Shown here piece by piece: positions 54,490-64,000 of a DNA stretch of 64,000 bases. Source of the DNA: Thamnidium elegans (Eukaryota; Mucoromycota; Mucoromycetes; Mucorales; Mucoraceae); the NCBI GenBank assembly GCA_025201345.1, contig JAIXMG010000030.1, positions 248,001-312,000 on the forward strand. The letters run 5' to 3'. Made by a program: the position numbers and the translations under genes. Each line of letters opens with the position of its first letter. Position 1 is the first letter of the stretch. Under the pieces are notes generated by a model. It was given only the letters and a program-made list of their open reading frames with translations. It had not been told where the DNA came from and did not search any database.

Positions 54490-55349
54490 TAATAATCATA
54501 CTTTTACTATGTCCACAGAAAACGGTTTATGTCGACGCCAGCAACAGTGGATGGGGATGCAGCATACAGCTGAAACACAACAAACAACAAACCGCATTTG
54601 GACACTGGACGCATCAGGAAGCACAAATGTCGATCAATTGGAGAGAATTGAAAGCAGCGTTCCTTGCTTTGAAAACTTTCCCTCATCTCAAGAACATGCG
54701 GATCCAAATCAAAACGGACAATACAACCTCTATGGCATACATGAACAAGCAGGGCGGAACCCGTTCCCTACCGCTAATGGAATTGGCCACCAAACTTTGG
54801 AAGTGGTGCCTTCAACGAGGAATAACAATCACATCAAACCACGTTGCTGGAATCAACAATACGATAGCGGATTACGAATCTCGACGTCCCTATCAGAAAA
54901 ACAACTGGATGATCGACCGGTCCACATTTCAACTCCAATAACAACATCTGGGACAAAACGACGTCGATCTGTTTGCAGACAGGATGACGAAACAACTTCC
55001 AAAGTACGTATCTTGGCTACCGGACCCGGGCAGCTTGTTTACCGACGCCTTTACCATCCCGTGGAATCAATTTCATCGACCTTACCTGAACCCGCCTTGG
55101 AACCTAATCAGTCGATGCCTCCAGAAGATAATCCAGTAGAAGTTAACTCAAGTAACAATGATCATCCCATGGTGGCCCAGTGCGTTATGGTTCCCAACCA
55201 TACAGTCCATGAGTGTGACTCCGCCGCTAATAATGCAACAATCGGCGATTGTTCTCCCGTCCCCAACAGCGATTTGGCCAATGACAAACAATTCTTGGAA
55301 GCTTGCCGTCTGGAACTTATCCGGACGAAGTATCAAAACTCTGAGTTGA
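54490..55349 (+). pseudogene. DIRS RNase H domain and following linker
   Basis: In one frame: T-V-Y-V-D-A-S-N-S-G-W-G (first Asp), I-N-W-R-E-L-K-A-A-F (Glu), I-K-T-D-N-T-T-S-M-A-Y (second Asp) and S-N-H-V-A-G-I-N-N. After an in-frame TAA (54939-54941) it continues with V-D-L-F-A-D-R, W-L-P-D-P-G-S-L-F-T-D-A-F, P-P-W-N-L-I and I-P-W-W-P-S-A-L-W-F-P, the usual stretch between RNase H and recombinase in these elements. The reverse transcriptase that should precede it is absent. Confidence 0.8.
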
Positions 55350-56309
55350 ATGATAATGCACAAACCATTTTTATCAACAATCCTTTAGAGGACAACCCCA
55401 CGAATATGTCTTACAAACCTGGCCAACTGTTGTTTCTTAAATGGTGTATCAAGAAACAAATTTCACAACAATTTTTTACTCCTACTAATGTGATCAATTT
55501 CTTGAGTGATATGCGCGTTAATCGTTCGTATGCGATCTCCACCTTACAACTTTTTAGATCAGCAGTAACACACTTTCACCACAATCCGCGTAGCTTACAA
55601 GAAGATGAAAACATCAACTCTTTTATTACAACACTTCTACGAAAGGCACCACCTACTCGTCTACATCGCTCAACAATCAATCTCCAGCCCACTATTGATT
55701 ATTTATCTGCACTCTCTTCATCAGACATTTCGTTATCAAAGTTACAAAGTAAATTGGCATTTATTTTAGGTATTACGTTTTCTCCGTCCCTCAGACTTAC
55801 AACGTATTCCTCTTTCCTCGGTGTCTGTCTCGACTGACCATACTCTCTCTTTCGAAGTACACAGTCCTAAAGAAAAACGACAACGACGCCGCATAATTAA
55901 GTCTTTTACTGTTAAGGCACATGTTAACCAACATGTTTGCCCTGTCCACACATTTGATCTTTTGTCAGGAAGACGACCACTTTCTCATCTAGATAAGTTA
56001 TTTATCAACTCAAATCGTCCTAACAGTACACTAAGTATACGTACAATACAATGTTAGATAACAAGACTCTTACGACTTTCTACTATGGAACAACGTGTAT
56101 CTCTCCGGTCGATCGCTTCCTCCTTGGCTCTTCAATCTGGTATCCCCAAAGACGATATAGTTACTATTGGAAATTGGTCTTCTTCAACTATTTTTGAACA
56201 ACATTACCGACGAGAACACCTGTCTCACTTTGATTTTACCAACATTCTGATTACTAAGGACGATGCAGATATCGAGGATGATATTTTCTTTGATGCTAAT
56301 GAAGAATAA
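55350..56309 (+). pseudogene. DIRS tyrosine recombinase, frame-shifted
   Basis: The N-terminal helical part includes L-F-L-K-W-C-I-K-K, I-N-F-L-S-D-M-R and L-F-R-S-A-V-T-H-F. The catalytic Arg block F-L-R-P-S-D-L-Q-R-I is present near 55780-55810 but one frame away from the preceding part, showing a frame shift. Later blocks are K-S-F-T-V-K-A-H and, after a TAG near 56055, S-L-R-S-I-A-S-S, I-G-N-W-S-S-S-T and the nucleophile Tyr in E-Q-H-Y-R-R-E. It integrates circular cDNA in active relatives. This copy cannot make a full enzyme. Confidence 0.8.
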
Positions 56310-56353
56310 CGTTCCCAAAAATTTTAATTACGATTTCATTTTCTCTGGATTAG

Positions 56354-56618
56354 CAATCATATTTCATATTTTTTATTTGAGTGTCTCAACCAATTCTGTT
56401 AGAATTTATTTCGACACTTGAATTGGATACTTGGACAGGAAAATAAAAAATATGAAATATGATTTCCCCACCCTTCCTTCCCTTCTGACCTCGCTATTAG
56501 AGATCAATTATATATACTTGTATTTAAATTTTTTTTATAACCTTTTTCGCTGACTTTAAATAAAAAGAAGATAAAGCAATCATATTTCATATTTTTTATT
56601 TTCATGTCTAAGTATCCA
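56354..56618. repeat. DIRS right end and internal complementary region
   Basis: Three blocks: 56354-56421 (inverse of the outer left repeat), 56423-56463 (inverse of the right terminus, beginning TTGGATACTTGGACAGG) and 56502-56618 (inverse of the inner left repeat plus the terminus ending AAGTATCCAA). Confidence 0.8.
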
Positions 56619-56963
56619 AAAAAGTGCCCTTGTCCTACTTGGTAACATCACGTTTGATAGAAGCTATATTTCTTTCTATAGTTTATGATTATTAATACAT
56701 AGCATTTTGTTATTGTGAAACTGTAAGTTTATATAATTGACGGATTTGGTATACGCTCCACAAAAGAACAATGGGTTTATGTAATGAGTAATATGATGTT
56801 TATTATTTTTTAAAAAAAAAGTATATGGACAATATAATATGGTATATATATATGTTCTAGAGAGTAAATTATATGATAATGTAATAGTAATGATGATAGA
56901 TTATAGTAAGGAATGTAAAAAAAAGGGAGAGAGATGAATATAAAAAAGCATATCGGAAGAAGC
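56619..56963. other. Flank of the DIRS element, no gene
   Basis: A/T-rich flank and 3' region of the reverse-strand gene at 56964. No target duplication was evident, as expected for a tyrosine-recombinase element. Confidence 0.5.
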
Positions 56964-57248
56964 TTAAGCACCAGTGTTGGTACAGTCAAAACCAACATGA
57001 GTGATATTACCAGGACGAGCACAGCTCATAGGATCGTAGTAAGAACCAACGACTTCAGGGTATTTTGTTGTACGCATAGGATCATTCGTGAATTTATCAG
57101 TACTGAATGCAGCTAAAAAGGAGTCAAGAGCAGATTTTGATGGCGCAATTGTGCTGGCTGTAGACAAACTATCATCAAATTGGTCTGTTTCAGGTGCAGT
57201 CTTTTTTGATTTGAAGCGCAAACAAGAGAATTTAATATGAAAGACCAT
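56964..57248 (-). CDS. Small single-exon protein, unknown
   Basis: 94 residues starting M-V-F-H-I-K-F-S-C-L-R-F-K-S-K-K and ending C-T-N-T-G-A. It has a basic N-terminus, a Ser/Thr/Ala middle with a helix-like segment (S-A-L-D-S-F-L-A-A-F) and Y-Y-D-P-M-S-C-A-R-P-G-N near the C-terminus. No signal peptide. Good ATG context and coding-like composition compared with the surrounding homopolymers make a real gene likely. No family recognised. Confidence 0.5.
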   Translation of the reverse strand: MVFHIKFSCLRFKSKKTAPETDQFDDSLSTASTIAPSKSALDSFLAAFSTDKFTNDPMRTTKYPEVVGSYYDPMSCARPGNITHVGFDCTNTGA

Positions 57249-58834
57249 TTTTTTTTTTTTGTAATTAGGAAGGGGAATATGGTGTAATGAAAATATATAT
57301 ATTAAAAAAAAAAAAAAAAGTGTACTTTCGTTATTTTTTTGGCCTGTATTTATACTTTTTTTTTTTTTTACAAGTCGGCTTAAATAGTTAGCCGTTATAC
57401 GTCAAGAGAGAGAGAACACGGATCAAAAAAAAAAAAGAAAAAAAAAAAAAAACGGCGGATTTTTATGATTGGAGGAAGGGGAGTCTTAAAAAAAAATCCT
57501 GAAGAAAATTAGAAAATTGTATACCTCGGAATCAATGCCTAGTATGAATATGCTGTGAGAAAGTTACATGGTTAAGTCTACTTCAGGCAGGTGTACAAAG
57601 AAAGAGTTTCATCTTCTTTTTGAAGAAAAAAAAAGAGCGTTGTAAGGTGGAGTTCGTCTTTAATCTATTGTTTCAAAAAACGCTCTCCTAGTGAGGGGTT
57701 GCATTTGAAGATTTCGTAATGCAAATCGAAGATACACTTCTCTTGTTAATGGTTTTTGCCTACTAGATGAAAAAAAGTCTTTTTTTTTTTTTCGTTCGCA
57801 CATTTATTTTGTTTTCTTTTGTACAGCCTTTTTTCAGTGGCTTCCCTTGTTTGTTATTGTTTAGGTCTCATTATTGCTACGAAAAGGATCACCGTTAAAA
57901 GAAACGGAGGATATATGATTATCCTAAAAAACTGCATTACCCCCCTCGGAGGAAATCCTCTTTGAAATCGTGGCATTAAAACTCAGTGGAAGAATACTTC
58001 AAAATCGTAAGGCCCTTTTGGATAACACTTTATCCGCACGATACATTGCATTTAACTCTCTTTATCATGCTGATTTCTGTGTTTGGGTCATTATCTAATT
58101 AGACAAGTGATCAGTCTTTTATAGTATTACGGTATGTACTTTTTAAAAGAGAGAGAGAGAGAGAGTGTGTGTGTGCAATCTTTTACTCTTGATATTTTCT
58201 CTTTATTACTATGAAACCTCTTTTTTTTTTATTACCCTTGTTTTCCCTTTTAGAGAGTACAAACAAAAGAAGAGAATATTTTAGTTTTTCATGCATTGAA
58301 CCCCCTTTAGTTTTTTTATAATAAATAGATCCCCTTTTCTTCTTTTTAATCATGTCATAGAAAGATCAAAATATATATATAATAAAAAAAAGATAGGTCA
58401 CTTCCCGTGTATGTAAACCAATAATAAACATAGTTTAGGGAGATGACGGGAATATCAGGCGAAATTACAGGTTTACTTGTGGTAGCAAGCCTTTTGGAAT
58501 TGGGTTTCGGGAATTGTAATAAAAAGTTTTATCCTAACCAATCATATGATTTATCTCGCATTATATTTCTTTTTGCAAATGACACAAATCATGGTTTTTT
58601 AATTTTAAAACGTTTCTATCCCGGCTAAAAAAACAGAGCATTCAATAAGTCGGATACTACCGTATAAAATATCTTTTTTCTCCTAAAAAAGTGTTTTATT
58701 TCCATTTTTGAACTAAAAATCGATTTTTGCATCATATATATTTTTTTTACAGGAAAAGGCACGCTACTATTAGTGTATTAGATAGCCATCTGATGTTGAA
58801 CAAATATAGATGACTTCAATGTTTGTTCAACCAT

Positions 58835-58869
<35 letters not shown>

Positions 58870-59828
58870 TTAAGGTAGAATTGTCATTTTCTTTTTTTAA
58901 AAAAAAAAGCGGGTATATGAACTATAAAAAAAAAATCTACTCATATATCGTCATAGTAACACAAAATGTAACCTTTTTTTTTTTGTCAAGCATTGTAAGA
59001 CGTTATGTCATTATAATTATTTGAGCGAAAAATTGACGTGTTTGAAAAAGTAGGTAACCAAAGCATTTTTTTTTAATTACTTACAGAAAGAGAGAGCGAA
59101 AGAGAAAAGCAGATGGCACTAGTAATAATACCAGTTACTAATCAACATGTGATATCTAATGGGTATTGTCCTCCGCAAAAAAGATCTTGAATAATGATGT
59201 TGTTTCTCTCTTTCTTTCTTGGGCTCAGAAATAGATGTATGACTTAAAAGATGTTTCTTTTGTTTCTTTTTTCATTGTTGCTCTAATCCTTCTTCTCGAT
59301 AATAAAATCAGAAAACTCTTTTTTTTTTATATATATATAAATATATAACTTTAAAAATGTAACATGTTTAAAGTTGGATTTTTATTTTAAATTTTCAACT
59401 AATATTAGATGTTAATACATTTTGGCTTCCCCCTTTTTTTTTTTGCATTTATAAAGTTATTTTAGAGAAATACGAATATTTCAAGTGAAACGTAACATTG
59501 GTTTTGTTTATATAACTTGTTACTCAAATTTTTGATTAATCAAGCCCCTTACGGCTTTTTTTTTTAAAAAAAAAAGAAAAAAATATACTGAGTACAATTG
59601 AACCAGCAAATGACCTGTTTCCATGGTAATGTTCTATAGTCCCCTATATTTTCAAAAAAAAATCTACAAGATAGTCAAGGTACCTTTCTATTTTTAATAC
59701 ACTATATGATTAATACCTTGTTGCAAATAAATAAAAAAAAAAAAACGGATTGCAATAGTTGGCTAAGCTTTATTTTAATATCAAAATAAAGAAAAAAAAA
59801 ACGTAAACAGTTTTTTTTTTCTTTCAAG
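57249..59828. other. Long A/T-rich region without supported genes
   Basis: About 2.6 kb with many homopolymers, a GA/GT repeat (about 58148-58173) and a T-run of about 27 bases at 58838-58864. One ATG-started frame at 58443-58628 has a hydrophobic N-terminus but no motif and is not called. No other features. Confidence 0.5.
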
Positions 59829-60182
59829 TTAACGTTTAACATCAACAAAGTATGTGGCTTTGATGATGAGACTCTTCTTCTTATACGAGTACTCTAAAGT
59901 ACACATCTTTTCAATTACGTAGTATATAAACGATACATATAATGTATATAACCTTGAAAGCCTATAAGATAATATATGAGTTAAAATAATTTTGCAATAA
60001 TACATACCGAGTACTTGAAAGAACGAAAGCTTGACATCATTACTATTACCACTGTACGATTTCAAAATATTACTTAAGTATATAATTCCGTTCAGAATGA
60101 ACTTTCTCTTGTCACGATAATATTTTGAGCGCCTAAACTCACCAGTTCCGTGATCGTAACACTTGAAGGAATCACATAGCAA
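59829..60182 (-). pseudogene. Fragment duplicated from the gene at 62.4-63.9 kb
   Basis: On the reverse strand it reads L-C-D-S-F-K-C-Y-D-H-G-T-G-E-F-R-R-S-K-Y-Y, then D-K-R-K-F-I-L-N-G-I-I, L-S-F-F-Q-V-L-G, an intron-like gap, and Y-V-I-E-K-M-C-T-L-E-Y. The same order and intron position occur at 62490-62830 with clear nucleotide similarity. Only the segment with the G-E-F and D-K-R-K blocks is present, so it is a partial copy. Unlike the copy at 62.7 kb it lacks the extra bases with a stop after G-E-F. Confidence 0.7.
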
Positions 60183-61164
60183 TGATCGATCCCATCATAC
60201 TTCTATTGGTTACCAGTCATTTTTACGTTTCACAAAGGAATTTCTTCAGAAAAAAAAACATGTTGCTCGTACAAATTTATAAAGATATAAAAAGATGGTG
60301 CTGGTGCACGTATCTTTCTCCAAAGTTATAGGGAAATAAGGTGAATGTACGAAATTGAAGGTCATAACTTTCGGATCTTGCGTCAAGATTTTCATAAAAA
60401 AAAAAAAAGGAATTGTCGCATGAGTTAAATAAGTACAATAAGAATGGATATATTTTAATATAAACAAGTTTTTTTTTATGATAAAATAGATATTTTTTTC
60501 GGCCACAGGCAAAAAAATGTTTGGCAACAGGTAGTGTATATAGTCTAGTCTATGTATATGTGGCACCAACATATACTACCTGTGGTTGTTCCTGAAGGTT
60601 TGTGTCAAAACGAACGTAAAACTTTTTTTTCTTGTTATTATAATAAAATGAACACAAATTTTTTTAAAAGCTCTTCCCCTTTGTTGTAATATCCAACAAA
60701 AGATTTTGTAATTAATGCTATTAGTGAGTATGCCACAAGGGGCGACGTAAACCTTTACAATTATCTGAGTGCTAAACGGATTTAATCACTTGTATTTATA
60801 CCTTTTAAATAACTAAATAAAAAAAGAGAGTATCCGTTCCAGGTTTTTTCTCGTTACATAAAAAACAGTTGATCACATAAAAAAAAAAAAAAAAAAAAAA
60901 ATCCCATACAGAAAATTTATAAATCATACAAACTTTTTTTTTCTTTTTATAACTATAGTTTATTTTAGGGGAGGTACAAAACATACGCAAAATAATATTT
61001 AAAATATTAGTATGGTTTTATTACAGTTTACTATCTTGAGAAAAAGAAATAGATATACACGATAAAAAACGCAATATGGATACCTTTCACAATTTTTATT
61101 TATTAGCAAAGCGATTATTGTACCACTTAGTATATAATATATATATATATATATATATGCGTAT
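60183..61164. other. Intergenic, no gene recognised
   Basis: Low-complexity A/T sequence with a poly-A run near 60878-60901 and a TA repeat at 61133-61158. Reverse open frames here are composition artefacts. Confidence 0.5.
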
Positions 61165-61461
61165 TTAAAAATCCCTACCACTAACTGGCCCGAAAGGTGA
61201 AGTTCTAACTGTACAGACAGCATATACAGCATCTATACAAGTAAGCTTGTCGACATCAAAATTTGTTCCTGGGGGATATTTTTCCTTCCTTCCTTCAGAA
61301 TTGATACAGTCAGGATCCGATTCACAATCGCCTTCAATAGGATACATTCCTGGATTAAAAGGTTTGCCATCGAACATACAGTGACTTGGGTCTGCATATA
61401 CAGAACCAGCGCCAGCAAGACAGAGAGCAGTGATGAGAAGAACGATACTTGATTTTTGCAT
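61165..61461 (-). CDS. Small secreted cysteine-containing protein
   Basis: 98 residues. A textbook signal peptide (M-Q-K-S-S-I-V-L-L-I-T-A-L-C-L-A-G-A-G-S) is cut around V-Y-A. The mature part of about 75 residues has five Cys (H-C-M-F, G-D-C-E-S, P-D-C-I-N, L-T-C-I-D, V-C-T-V), several Pro/Gly turns and an acidic D-C-E-S-D-P-D-C stretch. It ends P-V-S-G-R-D-F. There is no TM segment and no GPI signal. The size, signal and Cys content fit a small secreted protein, for example effector-like or cell-wall associated, but no family is recognised. Confidence 0.7.
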   Translation of the reverse strand: MQKSSIVLLITALCLAGAGSVYADPSHCMFDGKPFNPGMYPIEGDCESDPDCINSEGRKEKYPPGTNFDVDKLTCIDAVYAVCTVRTSPFGPVSGRDF

Positions 61462-62239
61462 TTTTAATGTGAATTTACAAAGAACGTTAAGCGGATTTAA
61501 TTACTTGTATTTATACCTTATTTTTTTTTTCTCTTTGTATAGGAATGGTTGTATATTAAGGAGATTAGTCTACACTTTAGAGGATCCTGTGCAGAAAATT
61601 TATAAATCATATATTTTTCCTTTTCCTTGTTACATGGAGTATTTAAGGCAGTAAATGCGAAAAAGGTTCATATAAACTTACAATAATATCTATTACAATA
61701 AAAGTCTTGTTACTATTTGAGAGAGAGAGAGAAATATTCGCAATAAAACACAGTATGTAGAATGACCACATATTTTTGTTATTATTAATACGCTATTTAA
61801 CAAAATATGCACATAAAGGTCATCCTGCCTTAGTGAGTGTTGGCGAAGCAGAAAACATTTCCAGAATTCCGGTAAGAACGCAATTGAGGATTAACCTTTT
61901 TTTCCTTGGGGCTCAGCCATGTAGATCTGATAAAAACTGAGGGGAGGATAACAGGGCCGTACGAATTCAATAAACTTTCGAAAGATGCAGAGACTGAATA
62001 ATTACCTGCAAATCAGAGAGCATAGATGATATTAAAGATTGTTGTCGAAAGGTCTTTCTAAAGAGTGCTAAATAAATTACTTGAATTTATACTTTTTTTT
62101 TAAAAGAAAAAACGGGAGGGGGGGGGAGCAATTCTATTTTGGGGGAAGAAAAAGGTATATGCGTGATAAATGACCAATACTTAGAATGATGATAGATTTT
62201 TTATTATTGTTATTCATTAATTAATTAATAAAGTAAACA
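61462..62239. other. Intergenic with unrecognised sequence
   Basis: Promoter region of the secreted-protein gene followed by a slightly more G/C-rich stretch (about 61825-61990) that may be a coding relic but shows no readable motif. A GA repeat lies at 61720-61732. Confidence 0.4.
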
Positions 62240-62475
62240 TTTATCAAATATAGAACTTCCAATTGTGTAAAAGTATTTCTTGATGTTATCATCATATTTG
62301 ACACTGCTTCTTTTGGTATGTGACAATGATTTTTTCAACTGATCCCTTTGTTCGAAAGTCAAATGGCTTAGTTGGCTTCCTGGAATATCATCCGTCAAGT
62401 CACATCATTTCTGATATTACCAGATAGAGACTGTGCTAACCAGAACCGACTTGTTTCCGTGAGAAAATTCCTCTT
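62240..62475 (-). pseudogene. Rearranged partial copy of 63.3-63.9 kb
   Basis: About 62270-62410 matches 63325-63470 (the part encoding S-H-L-T-F-E-Q and K-K-S-L-S-H-T-K-R-S). Directly joined to it, 62405-62465 matches about 63842-63905 (F-W-L-A-Q-S-L-S-G-N-I-R-N). The two source pieces are about 370 bases apart in the longer copy. The junction falls at a shared GTGA. It is a duplicated segment with an internal microhomology deletion. Confidence 0.75.
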
Positions 62476-63917
62476 ATTGTATGGGTATTCCAAAGTACAC
62501 ATCTTCTCAATCACGTAGTATTGGCTATCAAGGCGATACATATAATGGATATGGCCTTGAAAGCCTATAAAATTATATATGAGTCAAAATAACATTACAA
62601 TAATATTAAATAATACATACCAAGTACTTGAAATAGCGGAAGCTTGGCGTCTTTGCTGCTACCACTGTACGTCTTTAAAATATTATCAAGCTGTATGATA
62701 CCATTAAGGATGAGTTTCCTTTTGTCATAGTAATATTTAGGTTAAGTGATAGAGCGTCCAAATTCACCAGCTCCATGGTCGTAAGACTTCTTGAAAGGAT
62801 CACATAGCAGTCTAATATCCATTCGGAACTTAAAACGGCATTCGACAGACTCAGTATCACCCCTAAACACCAAGGTTTAGTATATTAATAAAATTAAATA
62901 AAAATATTGAGAAAATATAAAGCATACATGCCAATGGGCCCAGATACCCGAAGCTAGGAATATATCATTGATTACTGGTCCCCAGAAGTACAAGATATAG
63001 TCAAATTCAGAGAGTTGTTCCAATTTGGACTCTGAAAATAATTCAGGAGAAAATAAATGATTTCTAAACCTAAGTAAATAAAAACTTAAACTGATTGTCA
63101 TTCCATTTTTAAAACATATATATGTATATATATATATATGTATATGTATATGCTTACAATAATCTATATACTTCAGAGACTGCAATATCGTTTTTAGAAT
63201 AACTTAAGGTAAGAGCATTCACTTTTCCAAATAAACTACCAATATCGTTGCTTTTAATCTGAAATAAATATTAGTATTGAATATAGAGCTTCGAATTGTG
63301 TGTAAATAGCTGTTCCTTACGTTACTGAAGCATTTCTTGATGTTATCATCATATTTAGCACTGCTTCTTTTGGTATGTGACAGCGATTTTTTCAACTGAT
63401 CCTTTTGTTCAAAAGTCAAATGACTTAGTTGGCTTCCTGGGGTATCATCTGTCAAGTCACATACGTTGTTCATAGTGATGCTACAAAAAAAAAAAAATTA
63501 ATTTCGATCAAAAATTTATTAAGGCATAAAACAATTTTACGTAGTAAAGTAATTCTCTTTATCATTAAAACGGTTGAAGTTTGATAATGAATTACTTGTA
63601 ATTCTTTTTAAAAAAGTAAACACAGAAACATTTAAACCATCTAAAAAAATGTCATCATTTTCAAGTAACTTAAGATTTTTTTGAATTAGATTCCTTTAAA
63701 TAATATATATTCATCAAATTAAACTTACCGTAGCTCTTTTATTTTCTATTGTTTGGGAGTCCTCACGGGCCCTCTTGCTACTATAACTGCTATCAATGAA
63801 AGTACTGGCATTTGAATTTATAAATTTTACATTTTCATTCATATTCACATCATTTCTGATGTTGCCAGATAGTGATTGTGCCAGCCAGAACCCACTTGTT
63901 TCTGTGGTGTACAACAC
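62476..63917 (-). pseudogene. Disrupted multi-exon member of the lineage-specific family
   Basis: Successive reverse-strand exon-like pieces are: 63917-63714 (F-W-L-A-Q-S-L-S-G-N, then S-K-R-A-R-E-D), 63476-63320 (M-N-N-V-C-D-L-T-D-D-T), about 63265-63160 (S-L-F-G-K-V-N-A-L-T-L-S-Y), about 63075-62925 (S-E-F-D-Y-I-L-Y-F-W-G-P-V-I), about 62865-62650 (G-D-T-E-S-V-E-C-R, M-D-I-R-L-L, G-A-G-E-F, D-K-R-K-L-I-L-N) and 62575-62490 (Y-V-I-E-K-M-C-T-L-E-Y). A TAA just after the G-E-F block (about 62744) and a phase mismatch between the first two pieces indicate a broken gene. The order S-E-x-D-Y, W, D-I-R, G-E-F, D-K-x-K-L parallels the gene at 48176. The 5' end may lie beyond the window. Confidence 0.6.
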
Positions 63918-64000
63918 CTATTAATTAAAAGCCATCAGTTATTTTAAAAACACATTAAAAACACACACTGAAGACACACCCAACTGCAATATTTCATCAT

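Larger units (their letters stand above)
53682..56618 (+). mobile_element. DIRS-type tyrosine-recombinase retrotransposon, deleted and inactive
   Basis: A 2.9-kb copy with the DIRS arrangement of split inverted repeats. Left-end sequence 53682-53745 recurs inverted at about 56354-56421, and 53731-53825 recurs inverted at about 56502-56590. The right terminus (56578-56617) is in turn complementary to an internal copy at 56423-56463. Internally there is a gag-like ORF, an RNase H-like domain and a tyrosine recombinase, but no reverse transcriptase (no polymerase motifs between 54364 and 54490), so it is about half the usual DIRS length. Nonsense codons and frame shifts occur in each ORF. It could only move by trans-complementation. 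Confidence 0.85.

Noticed and set aside
54507..54707. Reverse-strand frame inside the DIRS element
   Set aside because: Antisense of the RNase H domain.
55148..55363. Reverse-strand frame inside the DIRS element
   Set aside because: Antisense of the linker between RNase H and recombinase; no independent motif.
58443..58628. ATG-started 61-codon frame with hydrophobic N-terminus
   Set aside because: Short, no motif, surrounded by homopolymers; the hydrophobic start alone is weak evidence.

Overview
The window looks like a low-GC, intron-dense genome from an early-diverging filamentous fungus, most likely Mucoromycota (Mucorales-like). The evidence is short spliceosomal introns (about 45-80 nt, GT-AG, often T-rich), very long T/A homopolymers in every intergenic space, a Rua1-type fungal regulator, a DIRS-type tyrosine-recombinase retroelement, and a divergent multi-exon family with repeated relics that I associate with Mucorales. 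The species cannot be set from the sequence alone. No tRNA, rRNA or CRISPR was recognised. Many coordinates below come from hand splicing; for most genes given as intact I checked that exon lengths sum to a multiple of three.

Layout. 0.5-2.6 kb: a five-exon signal-peptide and single-TM protein with a periplasmic-binding-protein-like lumenal part. 2.6-11.6 kb: a relic-rich stretch with a decayed multi-exon gene (4.1-5.5 kb), a Tc1/IS630-type transposase tail, a small two-exon gene, further decayed coding pieces, and one clear gene (tubulin cofactor B). 11.8-24.4 kb: a dense housekeeping and chromatin block with a complex I 9.5-kDa-type subunit, a Rua1-like polyQ regulator, a BET double-bromodomain protein, EB1 (with a 10-nt microexon) and a GCN5 acetyltransferase with a very acidic insert. 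25.5-30.2 kb: a tandem pair of peroxisomal (SKL-ended) acyl-CoA ligases, the first broken and the second intact. 30.4-46.5 kb: Ulp-type SUMO protease, LINE relic, cinnamyl-type alcohol dehydrogenase, septin, a broken membrane-protein gene, mitochondrial EF-G2, cAMP phosphodiesterase, RGS protein and ribosomal protein eS24.

47-57 kb is an accessory region. It holds a second Tc1-type transposase tail, an intact seven-exon gene of unknown function (48.2-49.9 kb), a 220-bp tandem duplication, a Mutator-like element with about 100-bp compound inverted repeats and an OTU-protease fragment inserted in the 3' part of another gene, and a 2.9-kb DIRS element that kept its split inverted repeats but lost its reverse transcriptase. 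57-64 kb is mostly A/T-rich with two small genes (one secreted and Cys-rich) and several broken or rearranged pieces of one multi-exon gene.

The most unusual theme is a family seen in at least three places: intact at 48.2-49.9 kb, broken at 4.1-5.5 kb, and broken and duplicated at 59.8-63.9 kb. Members are highly divergent but keep one order of short motifs, ending in an Asp, then a Glu in a short E-(x)-S/F-G-type context, then a D-x-x-K(L) stretch. This is reminiscent of a PD-(D/E)XK-type core, but that reading is an inference. Locally they sit beside transposons and show microhomology deletions and duplications.
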